Positions 34,416 to 42,542 of a stretch of 64,000 nt of DNA are shown here, in pieces. The notes below the pieces were generated by a model. That model searched no databases. It saw only the letters and a list, made by a program, of their open reading frames with translations, and was not told the DNA's origin. The stretch's first letter is position 1. Each line of letters starts with the position of its first letter. Source of the stretch: an uncultured Acetatifactor sp. (GTDB lineage: Bacteria; Bacillota; Clostridia; Lachnospirales; Lachnospiraceae). The stretch lies in contig CAJTZD010000002.1 in the NCBI GenBank assembly GCA_910584235.1, forward strand, positions 68,708 to 132,707, written 5' to 3'. Both the position numbers and the translations under genes were made by a program.

Positions 34416-35501
34416 ATGAACCGATATTTAGAGATTGCGGATCACTTTCGGCTGGACGGCAGGGCAGTGAGTGCGGTAAGCCATGGCGGCGGTCATATCA
34501 ACGATACTTTTCTGATAAAGACCACGGCAGGGGAGAAGTATTACATACTGCAGCGCATCAACACTTCCGTGTTCAAAAACGCGGAAGCGCTTATGGAGAA
34601 TATCATCCTGGTAACGGACTTTCTGCGGGAGAAAATCAAAAAAGCCGGCGGGGATCCCGAGAGGGAGAATATGAACGTAGTCCTCACCAAAGACGGCAGA
34701 CCTCTGTATCAGGATCAGGAGGGGTGCTGGAGAGTGTACATGTTCATAGACGGCACCGTGACCATGCAGACCTGCGAGAACGCGGAGCAGTTTTATTTAA
34801 GCGCCTGTGCGTTCGGGCATTTCCAGAAGCTGCTGGCGGATTTCCCGGCGGATGAGCTCTATGAATCCATTCCGAATTTCCATAATACGAAATCCCGCTA
34901 TCTGGATTTTGAGGCGGCAGTGGAAAAGGATGTCTGCGGCAGGGCAGCCTCTGTGGCGGAGGAGATTGCTTTCGTCCGCGCCCGTAAGGAGTTTGCTGCC
35001 ACATTGGTGGATATGCAGGAGAGCGGGGAGCTGCCGCTGCGGGTGACCCACAACGATACCAAGCTCAACAATGTGCTTTTTGACGAAAAGACCGGCAAAC
35101 CCCTGGCGGTGGTGGATCTGGACACGGTGATGCCCGGACTCTCCGTCAATGACTTCGGGGACAGCATCCGTTTCGGCGCTACTTACGCGGCGGAGGATGA
35201 GCCTGACCTGAGCAAGGTCAATTTCGAGATCGAACTGTTTGACTGCTATACCAAGGGATTTCTAGGGGAGTGCGGGGCGCTTCTTTCCAAGAACGAGAAG
35301 AGGATGCTGCCTGTGGGGGCTATGATGATGACCTTTGAGTGCGGCATGCGCTTTCTCACGGATCACTTAAACGGAGATACATATTTTAAGATTCACAGGG
35401 AGAATCAGAACCTGGACCGGTGCCGCACCCAGTTTAAACTGGTGCGCGATATGGAGAAAGCCAGAGAGGAAATGGACAGGGTGGTGGACAAATATAGCTG
35501 A
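34416..35501 (+). CDS. nahK: N-acetylhexosamine 1-kinase-like phosphotransferase
   Basis: A 361-residue protein of the aminoglycoside phosphotransferase fold. HGGGHINDTFLIKT near residue 24 and YILQRINTSVFKNAEALMENI near 43 are close to the N-terminus of bifidobacterial NahK (about 359 residues); VTHNDTKLNNVLFD near 210 holds the catalytic Asp214 and Asn219, and VVDLDTVMPG the metal Asp. NahK phosphorylates GlcNAc or GalNAc at C1 in host-glycan salvage. No lacto-N-biose phosphorylase gene is near, so the physiological substrate is not confirmed. A strong AAGGAG site precedes the ATG. Confidence 0.78.
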   Translation: MNRYLEIADHFRLDGRAVSAVSHGGGHINDTFLIKTTAGEKYYILQRINTSVFKNAEALMENIILVTDFLREKIKKAGGDPERENMNVVLTKDGRPLYQDQEGCWRVYMFIDGTVTMQTCENAEQFYLSACAFGHFQKLLADFPADELYESIPNFHNTKSRYLDFEAAVEKDVCGRAASVAEEIAFVRARKEFAATLVDMQESGELPLRVTHNDTKLNNVLFDEKTGKPLAVVDLDTVMPGLSVNDFGDSIRFGATYAAEDEPDLSKVNFEIELFDCYTKGFLGECGALLSKNEKRMLPVGAMMMTFECGMRFLTDHLNGDTYFKIHRENQNLDRCRTQFKLVRDMEKAREEMDRVVDKYS

Positions 35502-35518
35502 CATGTGCAACAGGTTTT

Positions 35519-35562
35519 AAAGGCCGTATCAGATTGCCGGACAGGCATCAGATGCGGCCTTT
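35519..35562 (+). terminator. Hairpin after kinase gene, probable terminator
   Basis: AAAGGCCGTATC pairs with GATGCGGCCTTT (11 of 12) around a 20-base loop. Only a short TTT follows, so termination may be partial; recJ starts 38 bases later. Confidence 0.55.
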
Positions 35563-35599
35563 GCGCCGGGAAAGAGACTTGAAAAGCAGAGGAAACGGA

Positions 35600-37510
35600 A
35601 TGGAAAAATGGTATGTGGCGGCAAAAAAGGCGGATTTTGACGGCTGGGCCAGGAAATTCGGCATTACCCCGGTGGTGGCGCGGATTCTGCGCAACCGGGA
35701 CTTGACAGGAGAGGAAGAGGTGGAGAAGTTCCTGCGGGGGACTTTGGCGGACTGCTATTCGCCGTGGCTTTTAAAGGATATGGACAGGGCTGTGGAGGAA
35801 ATACTTGCGGCCATAGAGCAGGGCATCCGGATCCGGGTCATCGGGGATTATGACGTGGACGGCATCTGTTCTTCTTATATTCTGACAAAAGGCCTGGGGG
35901 TGCTGGGCGCCCGGGTGGACACGGCTATCCCCCATAGGATCCACGACGGCTATGGGCTGAACGATCATCTGATCCAAAAGGCGCATCAGGATGGGATTGG
36001 TATGATCGTGACCTGCGACAATGGCATCGCGGCGGCGCCGCAGATTGAGCTGGCGAATTCCTATGGCATCAAAGTCATTGTCACGGATCACCATGAGGTG
36101 CCTTTTTGTATGGAATTGCCGGACGGTCCGGCGGGAGATACGGCGGCAGAGGGCAGCCCCGGAGAAAAACGGCAAAGTCCGGTTGCAGGGAGAACCCCGG
36201 AGGAAATCGCGCTGTCACGGACAGCAGCGCAGGGGGAGACATGGGAGAGGGAGCACAGTGGCAGGACAGCGCGCCGGGAGCTGCTGCCCCCGGCGCTTGC
36301 GGTCATAGATCCGAAGCAGGAACAGTGCGGATATCCTTTTTCCGGTATCTGCGGCGGCGTGGTGGCGTACAAGGTGACAGCGGCACTGGCGGAGCGGACA
36401 GGAAGCGGGGCTCTGGCTGAGGCCATGGAGGAGTTGGTGGAATTCGCGGCGCTGTCCACGGTCTGTGATGTGATGGAGCTTAAGGATGAGAACCGGATTC
36501 TGGTAAAGGAGGGTTTAAAGCGTCTGCGCCGCAGCCGCAATCCGGGACTCAGGGCCCTGATGGAGGTCAACGGCATCGAGCCGGAGCGTCTTGGCGCGTA
36601 CCATCTGGGCTTTGTGATAGGTCCCTGCCTGAACGCCACGGGCAGGCTGGACACGGCGAAGCGGGCCCTGGAACTGCTGCAGAGTGCCGGGAAAACAGAG
36701 GCCATGACCGCGGCCAGGGAGCTGAAAGAGCTAAACGACAGCCGCAAGAACCTGACGATCCGGGGGGTGGAGCAGGCGGAGCGGTATCTGTGTGACCATC
36801 ATATGGAACAGGACAAGGTCATGGTGATATACCTGCCGGAAGTGCATGAGAGCCTGGCAGGTATCATTGCCGGGCGCATTCGGGAAAAGTATCATCATCC
36901 GGTCTTCATCCTGAGCAGAGGGGAGGAGGGCGTCAAGGGCTCAGGCCGTTCCGTGGAGGGGTATCATATGTATGAGGCCATGACCCGGGTAAAGCAGTAT
37001 TTCACGAAATTCGGCGGTCATGCCATGGCGGCCGGGCTTTCCATGCGGGAGGCGGATATCGAAAATCTCAGACGGGATCTGAACGCAGACTGTCTGCTGG
37101 AGGCGGAGGATTTTATCCCCAAGGTGCATATCGACGTGCCCATGCCGCTGGAATACGCGGACGGGAAAATCGCGGATGAGCTGGAACAGCTGGAGCCTTT
37201 CGGCGTGGGGAATCCCAAGCCCCTCTTTGCCCAGAAGAATCTGCGGTTCTTTGCGGGATATAAGATGGGGGCCAATAAAACCTGCGCCAGATACCGGGTG
37301 CAGACAGAGGGCGGCTATGGGGCGCAGCTGGTCTTTTTCGGAGATCTGGAGCGGTTCGGGGCTTTTCTGGAGGAAAAATACGGTCCGGGCAGCGAGAACG
37401 CGCTGTATGAGGGCCGCGGAAACTTCGATATCTCTGTAGTCTACCAGATCGGAAAGAATACATACCGGGGTAAGACGGAGATTCAGTATGTAATGCAGTA
37501 TTACGCGTGA
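35600..37510 (+). CDS. recJ: Single-stranded-DNA exonuclease RecJ
   Basis: A 636-residue protein with DHH-family motifs: VIGDYDVDGICSSYIL (residues 80-95), VTCDNGI near 138, VTDHHEVP (161-168) and a C-terminal DHHA1 domain with GRSVEGYHMYEAM, FGGHAMAAGLSM and an OB-like end. RecJ degrades 5' single strands in recombination and mismatch repair. The ATG at 35600 has CAGAGGAAACGG upstream. A stretch of about 55 extra residues (172-228) rich in Ala, Gly, Glu, Arg and Thr separates the DHH motif from LPPALAVIDPKQ, where other RecJ proteins have only a few residues. Key catalytic motifs are intact. Confidence 0.92.
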   Translation: MEKWYVAAKKADFDGWARKFGITPVVARILRNRDLTGEEEVEKFLRGTLADCYSPWLLKDMDRAVEEILAAIEQGIRIRVIGDYDVDGICSSYILTKGLGVLGARVDTAIPHRIHDGYGLNDHLIQKAHQDGIGMIVTCDNGIAAAPQIELANSYGIKVIVTDHHEVPFCMELPDGPAGDTAAEGSPGEKRQSPVAGRTPEEIALSRTAAQGETWEREHSGRTARRELLPPALAVIDPKQEQCGYPFSGICGGVVAYKVTAALAERTGSGALAEAMEELVEFAALSTVCDVMELKDENRILVKEGLKRLRRSRNPGLRALMEVNGIEPERLGAYHLGFVIGPCLNATGRLDTAKRALELLQSAGKTEAMTAARELKELNDSRKNLTIRGVEQAERYLCDHHMEQDKVMVIYLPEVHESLAGIIAGRIREKYHHPVFILSRGEEGVKGSGRSVEGYHMYEAMTRVKQYFTKFGGHAMAAGLSMREADIENLRRDLNADCLLEAEDFIPKVHIDVPMPLEYADGKIADELEQLEPFGVGNPKPLFAQKNLRFFAGYKMGANKTCARYRVQTEGGYGAQLVFFGDLERFGAFLEEKYGPGSENALYEGRGNFDISVVYQIGKNTYRGKTEIQYVMQYYA

Positions 37511-37560
37511 GGACTGCCGAAGCGGCGAGCGCATGGTTGCCAGGGGCAGAGGGAGGAAAA

Positions 37561-38466
37561 ATGTTTCTGACAGTGACTTTAAATCCGGCGGTGGACAGAA
37601 ATTGCGAGATAGATGTTTTAAAACCGGGAGAGGTGAACCGTCTGACTAAGAGCGCCAGGGTGGCGGGCGGCAAGGGAATCAATGTGACCAAAATTCTGCG
37701 GCAGTTTCATATGCCGGTGGCAGCCGTGGGATTTCTGGGCGGTTCCGGGGGCAGGCTCATAGAGGAGGTCATGGAAAAGCTGGGTGTGGAGGGCTATTTT
37801 ACCAGGATAAAGGGAGAGACCAGAACCAGCGTAAATGTGCTCTCGGCGGGCGGTTGCGTGACGGAGATTCTGGAGCCGGGGCCGGTGATATCCGGGAAAG
37901 AGCTGGAGGCATTCAGAAAACAGTTTTCAGGCTGCCTGGAACTGTGCCGGATGACAGTGCTCTCCGGCAGTATTCCCCAGGGGGTACCGGTGGACATATA
38001 TGCCCGGCTGATCGAAGAATGCCGTAGGGCGGGATGCAGGGTGTGTCTGGATGCGTCGGGAGAGCTGCTGCGCCAGGGCCTTACGGCAAAGCCGGATATA
38101 GTCAAGCCAAACCGCAGAGAGCTGGAATATCTGGCGGGCCGGAAGCTCTCCGGCATAGATGAGATAAAGGAAGAAGCCCGGAAGCTGCTGGAACAGGGAG
38201 CGGGCAAGGTAGTGGTGTCGCTGGGAACAGAGGGGCTCTTGTACATGGACGGGGAGCGGGAACTGTATCAGGGCGCATGCCCGGTCCGCACCGTCAACAC
38301 AGTGGGCTGCGGCGATACGGTGGTGGCATCCCTTTGCATGAGCGAACTGGCGGGAGAGGAAGCGGACATCGCATTGAAAAAAGCCGCGGCGCTGGCTGCG
38401 GCAAACGCTTCCACCAAAGAGAACGGAAATGTGCCTATGGACCTGTACCTGGATCTGCTGGCCTGA
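37561..38466 (+). CDS. PfkB-family sugar-phosphate kinase (FruK/LacC type)
   Basis: A 301-residue kinase beginning VTLNPAVDRNCEID, the signature of 1-phosphofructokinase and tagatose-6-phosphate kinase. ARVAGGKGINVTKIL near residue 36 is PfkB signature 1; VNTVGCGDTVVASLCM near 245 is signature 2, with the catalytic Asp in GCGDT rather than the commoner GAGDS. The ATG at 37561 follows GGGAGGAAAA. There is no PTS or DeoR regulator gene next to it, so the substrate could be fructose-1-phosphate or tagatose-6-phosphate; I cannot choose. Confidence 0.87.
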   Translation: MFLTVTLNPAVDRNCEIDVLKPGEVNRLTKSARVAGGKGINVTKILRQFHMPVAAVGFLGGSGGRLIEEVMEKLGVEGYFTRIKGETRTSVNVLSAGGCVTEILEPGPVISGKELEAFRKQFSGCLELCRMTVLSGSIPQGVPVDIYARLIEECRRAGCRVCLDASGELLRQGLTAKPDIVKPNRRELEYLAGRKLSGIDEIKEEARKLLEQGAGKVVVSLGTEGLLYMDGERELYQGACPVRTVNTVGCGDTVVASLCMSELAGEEADIALKKAAALAAANASTKENGNVPMDLYLDLLA

Positions 38467-38498
38467 GAAAAATTTTTACAAAAAATGCAATTCGTTCT

Positions 38499-38526
38499 TT
38501 GCGAGTTGCTTTTTTTGTGATATACT
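38499..38526 (+). promoter_or_regulatory. Predicted promoter of the decarboxylase operon
   Basis: TTGCGA (38499-38504), 16-base spacer, extended -10 TGATATACT ending at 38526. It lies about 95 bases before the first gene of the operon in an AT-rich gap. The -35 is only four of six. Confidence 0.6.
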
Positions 38527-38620
38527 GTTTGGGACAATAATCATGGGGGTATTTGCGTTTTTGATCGTATCCCCGGTATAGTTGTTCGTATTTATCTAAT
38601 ATAAATGGAGGACTGAGAGC

Positions 38621-40051
38621 ATGAGTACTATTTCAAAAGCGAGCCAAAGAATAACAGCTTTGCTCGATGACAACAGTTTCGTTGAAATCGGCGCCCTTGT
38701 GACAGCCAGGGCCACTGATTTCAATATGAAACCAGGCGAAACTCCCTCTGACGGTTGTATTACCGGCTATGGAGTGATTGGCGGTAAGCCTGTGTATGTG
38801 TACAGCCAGGACGCTTCCGTGATGAACGGGACCATCGGCGAGATGCATGCCAGGAAAATCACAGGTCTCTATGATCTGGCCATGAAGACCGGCTCCCCCG
38901 TGATCGGGCTGATCGATTCCGCGGGGTTACGGCTGCAGGAGGCTGCGGATGCGCTGAACGCTTTCGGCGCCATCTATATGAAGCAGACACTGGCTTCCGG
39001 CTTGATCCCCCAGATTACCGCGATTCTGGGCACTTGCGGCGGCGGACTTGCCCTGTTCCCGACTCTGACTGATTTTACATTTATGGAGGAGAAGAACGCG
39101 AAGCTTTTCGTCAATGCTCCCAACGCGCTGGACGGAAATGTGATCAGCAAGTGCGATTCCTCCACGGCTGCATTCCAGTCCCAGGAAAGCGGTATTGTGG
39201 ATGTGGTGGCTGACGAAGCGGCAGTCCTTTCCAAGATCAGGGATCTGATCACGTTCCTGCCGTCAAACAGCAACGAGGGCAGCGATATTGTGGAGTGCAC
39301 GGACGATCTCAACCGTGTGAATGAAGAGCTGGCAGGCTGTGCGGGAGATACATCTGTGGCGCTGTCCATCCTGGCGGACAATAACGATTTCTTTGAGGTA
39401 AAAGCGGACTACGCAAAGGATATGGTAGTAGGCTTTCTGAAGCTGGACGGCGTGACCGTGGGCGCAGTGGCCAACCGCAGCGAGATATGCGACGAGGAAG
39501 GAAAGGTGGCTCAGAAGCTGGAGCCTGTCCTTTCTAAGGAAGGCTGTGAGAAAGCGGCTGATTTCGTGAACTTCTGCGACGCATTTGAGATTCCGGTGCT
39601 GACCCTGACCAATGTAAAGGGCTACCAGGCAACCATGTGCTCCGAAAAGGGAATTGCCAGGGCAGCTGCCAGGCTGACCTATGCTTTTGCCAATGCAACG
39701 GTTCCCAAAGTAAATGTCATTGTAGGCAAGGCTTTCGGCACCGCAGCCATTGCCATGAACTCCAAGGCCGTCGGCGCGGATATCACCATGTGCTGGCCGG
39801 ATGCCCAAATCGGCACCATGGAGGGCAAGCTTGCCGCGAAGATCATGTATGACGGACAGGGGGCAAGCGTCATCAATGAGAAAGCCGCAGAGTACGATGC
39901 GCTAAACTGCAGCGCGGGCAGCGCCGCAAGGAGAGGGTATGTAGACAGCATCGTAGAGCCCGCTGACACCAGAAAATACGTTATCGGCGCTTTTGAGATG
40001 CTCTTCACCAAGAGCGAGGATCGTCCCGCCAAAAAGCACGGAACTGTATAG
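38621..40051 (+). CDS. Carboxyltransferase subunit, acyl-CoA type (MmdA/12S-like)
   Basis: A 476-residue crotonase-fold carboxyltransferase with the usual two halves. ITGYGVIGGKPVYVYSQDASVMNGTIGEMHARKI near residue 47 and GTCGGGLALFPTLTDFTFM near 139 mark the first half; VGAVANRSE, LTLTNVKGYQ and AFGTAAIAMNSKAVGADITMCWPDAQIGTMEG near 370-400 the second. Relatives decarboxylate methylmalonyl-CoA or glutaconyl-CoA, or act as the 12S subunit of transcarboxylase. At 476 residues it is somewhat shorter than usual (about 510). It leads an operon with gamma, biotin carrier, beta and a second, pyruvate/oxaloacetate-type carboxyltransferase. Confidence 0.88.
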   Translation: MSTISKASQRITALLDDNSFVEIGALVTARATDFNMKPGETPSDGCITGYGVIGGKPVYVYSQDASVMNGTIGEMHARKITGLYDLAMKTGSPVIGLIDSAGLRLQEAADALNAFGAIYMKQTLASGLIPQITAILGTCGGGLALFPTLTDFTFMEEKNAKLFVNAPNALDGNVISKCDSSTAAFQSQESGIVDVVADEAAVLSKIRDLITFLPSNSNEGSDIVECTDDLNRVNEELAGCAGDTSVALSILADNNDFFEVKADYAKDMVVGFLKLDGVTVGAVANRSEICDEEGKVAQKLEPVLSKEGCEKAADFVNFCDAFEIPVLTLTNVKGYQATMCSEKGIARAAARLTYAFANATVPKVNVIVGKAFGTAAIAMNSKAVGADITMCWPDAQIGTMEGKLAAKIMYDGQGASVINEKAAEYDALNCSAGSAARRGYVDSIVEPADTRKYVIGAFEMLFTKSEDRPAKKHGTV

Positions 40052-40067
40052 AAAGGGTGATATAAAT

Positions 40068-40853
40068 ATGAAGAAATTGATAGCCATACTGTGTACGATT
40101 ACCTGTCTCTTCGGACTGACAGCCTGCGGAAGCGGGGAAGCGCTGTCGGAATACGGACAGCACAAGGCGGACAACGCACAGCAGCTGGCGGATGAGATGG
40201 TGCTCTATCTGTTTGCCCAGTATGCTGCGGACGAGGCCGCGGCGGAATCGTTTAGCGAGTATACGGCGGAAGAGATTGAGTATATGCTGAATACACAGTA
40301 TAATATTCAGGTGGACGGAAACGCGTTTTTGAAAGGGATTAACTCTTTCCGCTCTGCCGGCGAGTCCATGGGTGCGATTACCGGAACCAACGGAAGCGAA
40401 GTGCGGGTTGACGACAGCGAGATCATCGTGGAAGTCGAAGTTACCGGTGAGAAGAAGAACGCCAAGGCAGAAATGATTTTTTCCAACGATATGTTCCTGA
40501 CGCTGAAGTCCGCCGCTTTGAATCCCAGTTCCACGATAGGCGAACTGATGGCGAACGCGGGACTGAATACCCTGATCGGTATGGGAACCGTATTTGCCGT
40601 ATTGATTCTGATCAGCCTGATCATCTCCTGCTTTAAGGTGATTCCCAAGATTCAGAATAGCATGGCAAAGAAGAAAGCCCCTGCTGCGGAAGCTATGGGC
40701 GTGGACAATGCCGTGATGCAGATCGTGGAGCAGGAGACCATTGTGGAAGAGGACGACTGTGAGCTGGTGGCTGTTATTGCGGCCGCAATCGCAGCCGGCG
40801 AGGGCGCTGTCACCACGGACGGCTTCGTAGTGCGCTCCATCAGGAGAAGATAG
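40068..40853 (+). CDS. OadG-like gamma subunit with lipoprotein N-terminus
   Basis: A 261-residue protein. Residues 1-20 are a lipoprotein signal ending LTAC, so Cys20 is probably lipidated; residues 21-165 form an extracytoplasmic domain; a membrane helix follows at about 167-189 (LIGMGTVFAVLILISLIISCF); and the cytoplasmic tail ends in ELVAVIAAAIAA and FVVRSIRRR, the mark of OadG/MmdD subunits. Ordinary OadG proteins have about 80-130 residues and no lipobox. The subunit anchors and assembles the sodium-pump complex. The ATG at 40068 follows GAAAGGGTGA, 16 bases after the upstream gene. Confidence 0.82.
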   Translation: MKKLIAILCTITCLFGLTACGSGEALSEYGQHKADNAQQLADEMVLYLFAQYAADEAAAESFSEYTAEEIEYMLNTQYNIQVDGNAFLKGINSFRSAGESMGAITGTNGSEVRVDDSEIIVEVEVTGEKKNAKAEMIFSNDMFLTLKSAALNPSSTIGELMANAGLNTLIGMGTVFAVLILISLIISCFKVIPKIQNSMAKKKAPAAEAMGVDNAVMQIVEQETIVEEDDCELVAVIAAAIAAGEGAVTTDGFVVRSIRRR

Positions 40854-40901
40854 ATTTATAAAACAAAACAAATAAGCATTCTATTTTAGGAGGAAATAAA
40901 A

Positions 40902-41279
40902 ATGAAGAATTATACAATTACCGTAAACGGAAATGTATATGATGTAGTGGTAGAAGAGAACACATCCGGCGCTCCCGCAGCGGCGAAAGCTCCGGCAGCT
41001 CCCAAGGCAGCCCCTAAGGCGGCTCCCGCAGCGGCCCCCAAGGCAGCTCCCGCAGGCGGCGCAGGCAGCATCAAGATCGAGGCAGGCGCGGCAGGTAAGG
41101 TATTTAAGCTGGAGAAGAAAGTCGGCGATGCGGTCAAGAAAGGCGATGCGGTCGTCATTATTGAAGCAATGAAGATGGAAATCCCTGTTGTGGCTCCTGA
41201 AGACGGCACTGTTGCCAGCGTAGACGTGGCAGTGGGCGATGCTGTAGAGGCCGGCGCTGTATTGGCTACTTTGAATTAA
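40902..41279 (+). CDS. Biotin carboxyl carrier protein
   Basis: A 125-residue biotin carrier. An N-terminal KNYTITVNGNVYDV strand is followed by a flexible Ala/Pro/Lys-rich linker (residues 26-48) and the biotinyl domain, with EAMKMEIP placing the biotinylated lysine at residue 91. It shuttles the carboxyl group between carboxyltransferase and the membrane beta subunit, or between two carboxyltransferases. TAGGAGGAAATAAA gives a strong start site. No biotin carboxylase gene is in the operon, as expected for decarboxylases or transcarboxylases. Confidence 0.93.
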   Translation: MKNYTITVNGNVYDVVVEENTSGAPAAAKAPAAPKAAPKAAPAAAPKAAPAGGAGSIKIEAGAAGKVFKLEKKVGDAVKKGDAVVIIEAMKMEIPVVAPEDGTVASVDVAVGDAVEAGAVLATLN

Positions 41280-41335
41280 TGTGGCGTGGGCGTTAAAGCG
41301 CCTGTTTATCGCGAAAAACAACAGGAGGTCAACAA

Positions 41336-42487
41336 ATGGATTATATAGCTTCAACGCTGAACAACCTAATCCATCAGACGGCGTTCTTCAATCTGACCTG
41401 GGGAAACTATCTGATGATTGCGGTTGCATGCTTTTTCCTTTATCTGGCTATCCGGCATGAGTTTGAGCCCTTGCTCCTGACTCCCATAGCCTTTGGCATG
41501 CTGTTGGTGAACATTTATCCTGACATCATGCTCCATGCGGAGGACGCCTCCAACGGTGTGGGCGGCTTACTGTATTACTTCTATTTACTGGACGAATGGG
41601 CCATCCTGCCCTCTCTGATCTTCATGGGTGTGGGCGCTATGACGGATTTCGGTCCTCTGATTGCCAATCCCAAAAGCTTTCTTTTGGGCGCGGCGGCACA
41701 GTTCGGTATTTTTGCGGCATATTTCGGGGCCATCCTCTTAGGGTTCAACGATATGGCTGCGGCCGCTATCTCCATCATCGGCGGCGCCGACGGCCCTACC
41801 TCCATTTTCCTGGCCAGTAAGCTGGGACAGACGGCGATCCTGGGACCTATCGCCGTGGCGGCATATTCCTATATGTCGCTGGTGCCTATTATCCAGCCGC
41901 CTATTATGAAGCTTTTGACCACAGAGAAAGAGCGGAAGATCAAGATGGGACAGCTTCGCCCCGTATCCAAGCTGGAGAAGATTCTGTTCCCCATCATCGT
42001 TACCATCGTGGTATGCCTGATTCTGCCCACCACCGCTCCTTTGGTCGGTATGCTGATGCTGGGCAATCTGTTCAGGGAGTCCGGCGTGGTACGCCAGCTC
42101 ACCGAGACGGCTTCCAATGCCATGATGTATATCGTGGTTATTCTCCTGGGTACTTCCGTAGGCGCCACTACCAGCGCGGAGGCATTCCTGAACTGGGATA
42201 CTTTAAAGATCGTTGCATTGGGCCTGATCGCCTTTGCGTTCGGCACTGCGGCGGGCGTTCTGTTCGGCAAGATTATGTGCAAGGCCACCCATGGCAAGAT
42301 CAATCCGCTCATCGGTTCCGCGGGCGTGTCCGCAGTGCCTATGGCGGCCCGTGTGTCCCAGAAAGTGGGCGCCGAGTCGGATCCTACCAACTTCCTGCTA
42401 ATGCATGCTATGGGGCCTAACGTGGCAGGCGTTATCGGAACCGCCGTGGCAGCGGGTACCTTTATGGCTATCTTCGGAGTATTCTAA
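41336..42487 (+). CDS. oadB: Sodium-translocating decarboxylase beta subunit
   Basis: A 383-residue membrane protein with about nine or ten helices. LLTPIAFGMLLVNIYPD near residue 49, FLGVGAMTDFGPLIANP-like text near 98, and AAAISIIGGADGPTSIFLASKL near 142-163 are the OadB/GcdB/MmdB signatures; the GGADGPT loop supplies the carboxylate that accepts sodium and the proton. A second glycine-rich segment, GSAGVSAVPMAARV near 328, is also conserved. The subunit decarboxylates carboxybiotin and exports sodium ions. ACAGGAGGTCA lies 7 bases before the ATG. Confidence 0.94.
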   Translation: MDYIASTLNNLIHQTAFFNLTWGNYLMIAVACFFLYLAIRHEFEPLLLTPIAFGMLLVNIYPDIMLHAEDASNGVGGLLYYFYLLDEWAILPSLIFMGVGAMTDFGPLIANPKSFLLGAAAQFGIFAAYFGAILLGFNDMAAAAISIIGGADGPTSIFLASKLGQTAILGPIAVAAYSYMSLVPIIQPPIMKLLTTEKERKIKMGQLRPVSKLEKILFPIIVTIVVCLILPTTAPLVGMLMLGNLFRESGVVRQLTETASNAMMYIVVILLGTSVGATTSAEAFLNWDTLKIVALGLIAFAFGTAAGVLFGKIMCKATHGKINPLIGSAGVSAVPMAARVSQKVGAESDPTNFLLMHAMGPNVAGVIGTAVAAGTFMAIFGVF

Positions 42488-42542
42488 GCTGCGCATAACG
42501 GAATCTTATAAACCAAAAAATCATTATGGAGGAAATTCGTAA

